From Pseudonocardiaceae bacterium YIM PH 21723 (GTDB lineage Bacteria > Actinomycetota > Actinomycetes > Mycobacteriales > Pseudonocardiaceae), in NCBI GenBank assembly GCA_003600225.1, contig QZFT01000036.1, forward strand, positions 28,162 to 92,161: a stretch of 64,000 nt of DNA. Reading direction: 5' to 3'. The position numbers and the translations under genes are program-made. Positions 63,105 through 64,000 of this stretch are shown one piece after another; within the stretch, counting starts at the first letter, position 1; each line of letters starts with the position of its first letter. The notes beneath the pieces are model-generated. The model was not told the origin of the DNA and ran no database searches. It saw only the letters and a list, made by a program, of their open reading frames with translations.

Positions 63105-63917
63105 ATGCGACTCCGCATTGCGGCTATCGCCATGGCCGCGTTGGCCTCGCTCGCCGCGGCCCCCGCCGCCACCGCCCGAGTGGCCGCCACTCCCACCTTG
63201 GAAGGCACCGTCGCGCTGAACAACTGTTCGGCCGCGGTCGTCCGGCTCACCACGCTCGGGGACAACGACCCGGCCATTCTGCAGACCAACGGCCACTGCC
63301 TGGAGACCGGGTTCCCCAGCCCCGGCCAGGTCATCACCAACCAGGCGTCCAGTCGCACCGGACAGCTGCTGAACGCCGGCGGCACCTCGGTCGGCACCGT
63401 GCGGGCCACCAAGGTGCTGTACTCGACGATGACCGGCACGGACGTCACCTGGTACCAGCTCAACCAGAGCTATGCGGAGGTCGCCAAGCTCGGAGTGAAG
63501 ATCCTTGAGCTGGCCGGCAGCCACCCGACCGCGGGTTCGGACATCACCGTGGCCTCCGGTTATTGGAAGCGGCTGTACACCTGCAACATCGATGGCTTCG
63601 TGTACCAGCTCAAGGAAGGCGGCTGGACCAACACCGACTCCATCCGCTACACCAGCGCCTGCAAGACCATCGGTGGCACGTCGGGCAGCCCGATCATCGA
63701 GCACTCCACCGGCAAGGTCATCGGCATCAACAACACCGGCAACGAGTCCGGTGAGCGCTGCACCGAGAACAACCCCTGCGAGGTCGACCAGAGCGGCAAC
63801 GTCACCGTCCGCAAGGGCATCAACTACGGCCAGCAGACCTACCAGCTCTACGGCTGCATGGACGCCGGCACCAAGCTCAACCTGAACAAGCCCGGCTGCG
63901 CCCTCCCCAAGCCCTGA
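63105..63917 (+). CDS. Secreted trypsin-fold serine peptidase 10
   Basis: A 270-residue member, the last complete one in the window; the ATG at 63105 follows GAAAGGAAAATCA. Signal peptide IAAIAMAALASLAAAPAATARVAA. Triad: H64 (TNGHC), D113 (TGTDVTWYQ), S193 (GGTSGSP). It is closest to peptidase 9. Its catalytic surroundings and the eight cysteines are intact. The array may continue past the window edge. Confidence 0.88.
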   Translation: MRLRIAAIAMAALASLAAAPAATARVAATPTLEGTVALNNCSAAVVRLTTLGDNDPAILQTNGHCLETGFPSPGQVITNQASSRTGQLLNAGGTSVGTVRATKVLYSTMTGTDVTWYQLNQSYAEVAKLGVKILELAGSHPTAGSDITVASGYWKRLYTCNIDGFVYQLKEGGWTNTDSIRYTSACKTIGGTSGSPIIEHSTGKVIGINNTGNESGERCTENNPCEVDQSGNVTVRKGINYGQQTYQLYGCMDAGTKLNLNKPGCALPKP

Positions 63918-63950
63918 CACCAGCCCCACCACCCCCACACTTCCCCAACT

Positions 63951-63998
63951 CGCGAGGGTTCCTCCCTCGGGTAATGGTTCGAGGAAGGAACCCTCGCG
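63951..63998. repeat. Hairpin at window edge
   Basis: CGCGAGGGTTCCTCCCTCG and CGAGGAAGGAACCCTCGCG form 19-base arms with one mismatch around a ten-base loop, about 35 bases after peptidase 10. It may be a terminator or another dispersed palindrome; no second copy was seen in the window. Confidence 0.75.
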
Positions 63999-64000
63999 AC

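Noticed and set aside
62902..63219. Arg/Ser-rich frame running into peptidase 10
   Set aside because: It overlaps the signal peptide of peptidase 10 in another frame and has no ribosome site.

Overview
High-GC actinobacterial chromosome, most likely a Pseudonocardiaceae-type actinomycete. The grounds are overall codon and GC character, frequent GTG starts, several apparently leaderless genes, a menaquinone gene neighbourhood (menA, menE, menD-like, menF, mgtA-like, menG, menJ) similar in order to the mycobacterial one, a full 14-gene Complex I operon, and secreted S1 and M1 peptidases. No rRNA, tRNA, CRISPR array, transposase or integrase was seen.

Layout. 1-10.1 kb: menaquinone genes menA, menE, a menD-like gene that has lost its ThDP-site residues, and menF, interleaved with a secreted SH3-type protein and two tandem secreted M1 metallopeptidases. 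10.2-14.4 kb: a DUF3592-like membrane protein and the phenylacetyl-CoA epoxidase operon paaABCDE. 14.6-21.6 kb: a DUF3800-like singleton, a SAM methyltransferase, an inositol-phosphatase-family enzyme, two GT4 glycosyltransferases, menG and menJ. 21.6-33.6 kb: an accessory block with an NCS1 permease and a long minus-strand operon (2 P450s, 4 SadH-like SDRs, 2 MymA/EthA-like flavin monooxygenases, 1 small membrane protein). Palindromic operators suggest control by the divergent TetR gene. 33.8-34.8 kb: two small secreted proteins. 35.3-52.3 kb: nuoA-N, preceded by a good Rex-type operator, then a long-chain polyprenyl diphosphate synthase. 52.5-54.1 kb: an acidic, disordered membrane-anchored protein. 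54.3-64 kb: ten intact tandem secreted trypsin-fold serine peptidase genes, one gutted remnant, and two paralogous 41-residue proteins of unknown function.

How it fits together. Menaquinone head-group genes, the polyprenyl tail synthase, MenG, MenJ and Complex I form one respiratory neighbourhood. The accessory oxidation operon splits menJ from nuoA. The window ends in an expanding exported-protease family.

Most unusual signals: (1) a 53-bp palindromic repeat (21-bp arms, 11-nt loop) in four places; two copies lie inside the nuo operon, each within a short ORF coupled to the genes on both sides; (2) a different perfect 20-bp inverted repeat inside the nuoI reading frame; (3) the protease array with its 41-aa proteins; (4) the menD-like protein without catalytic residues; (5) four paired DnaA-box-like motifs, all with 19-nt spacing; (6) a TetR operator set tied to the P450/SDR/FMO operon.
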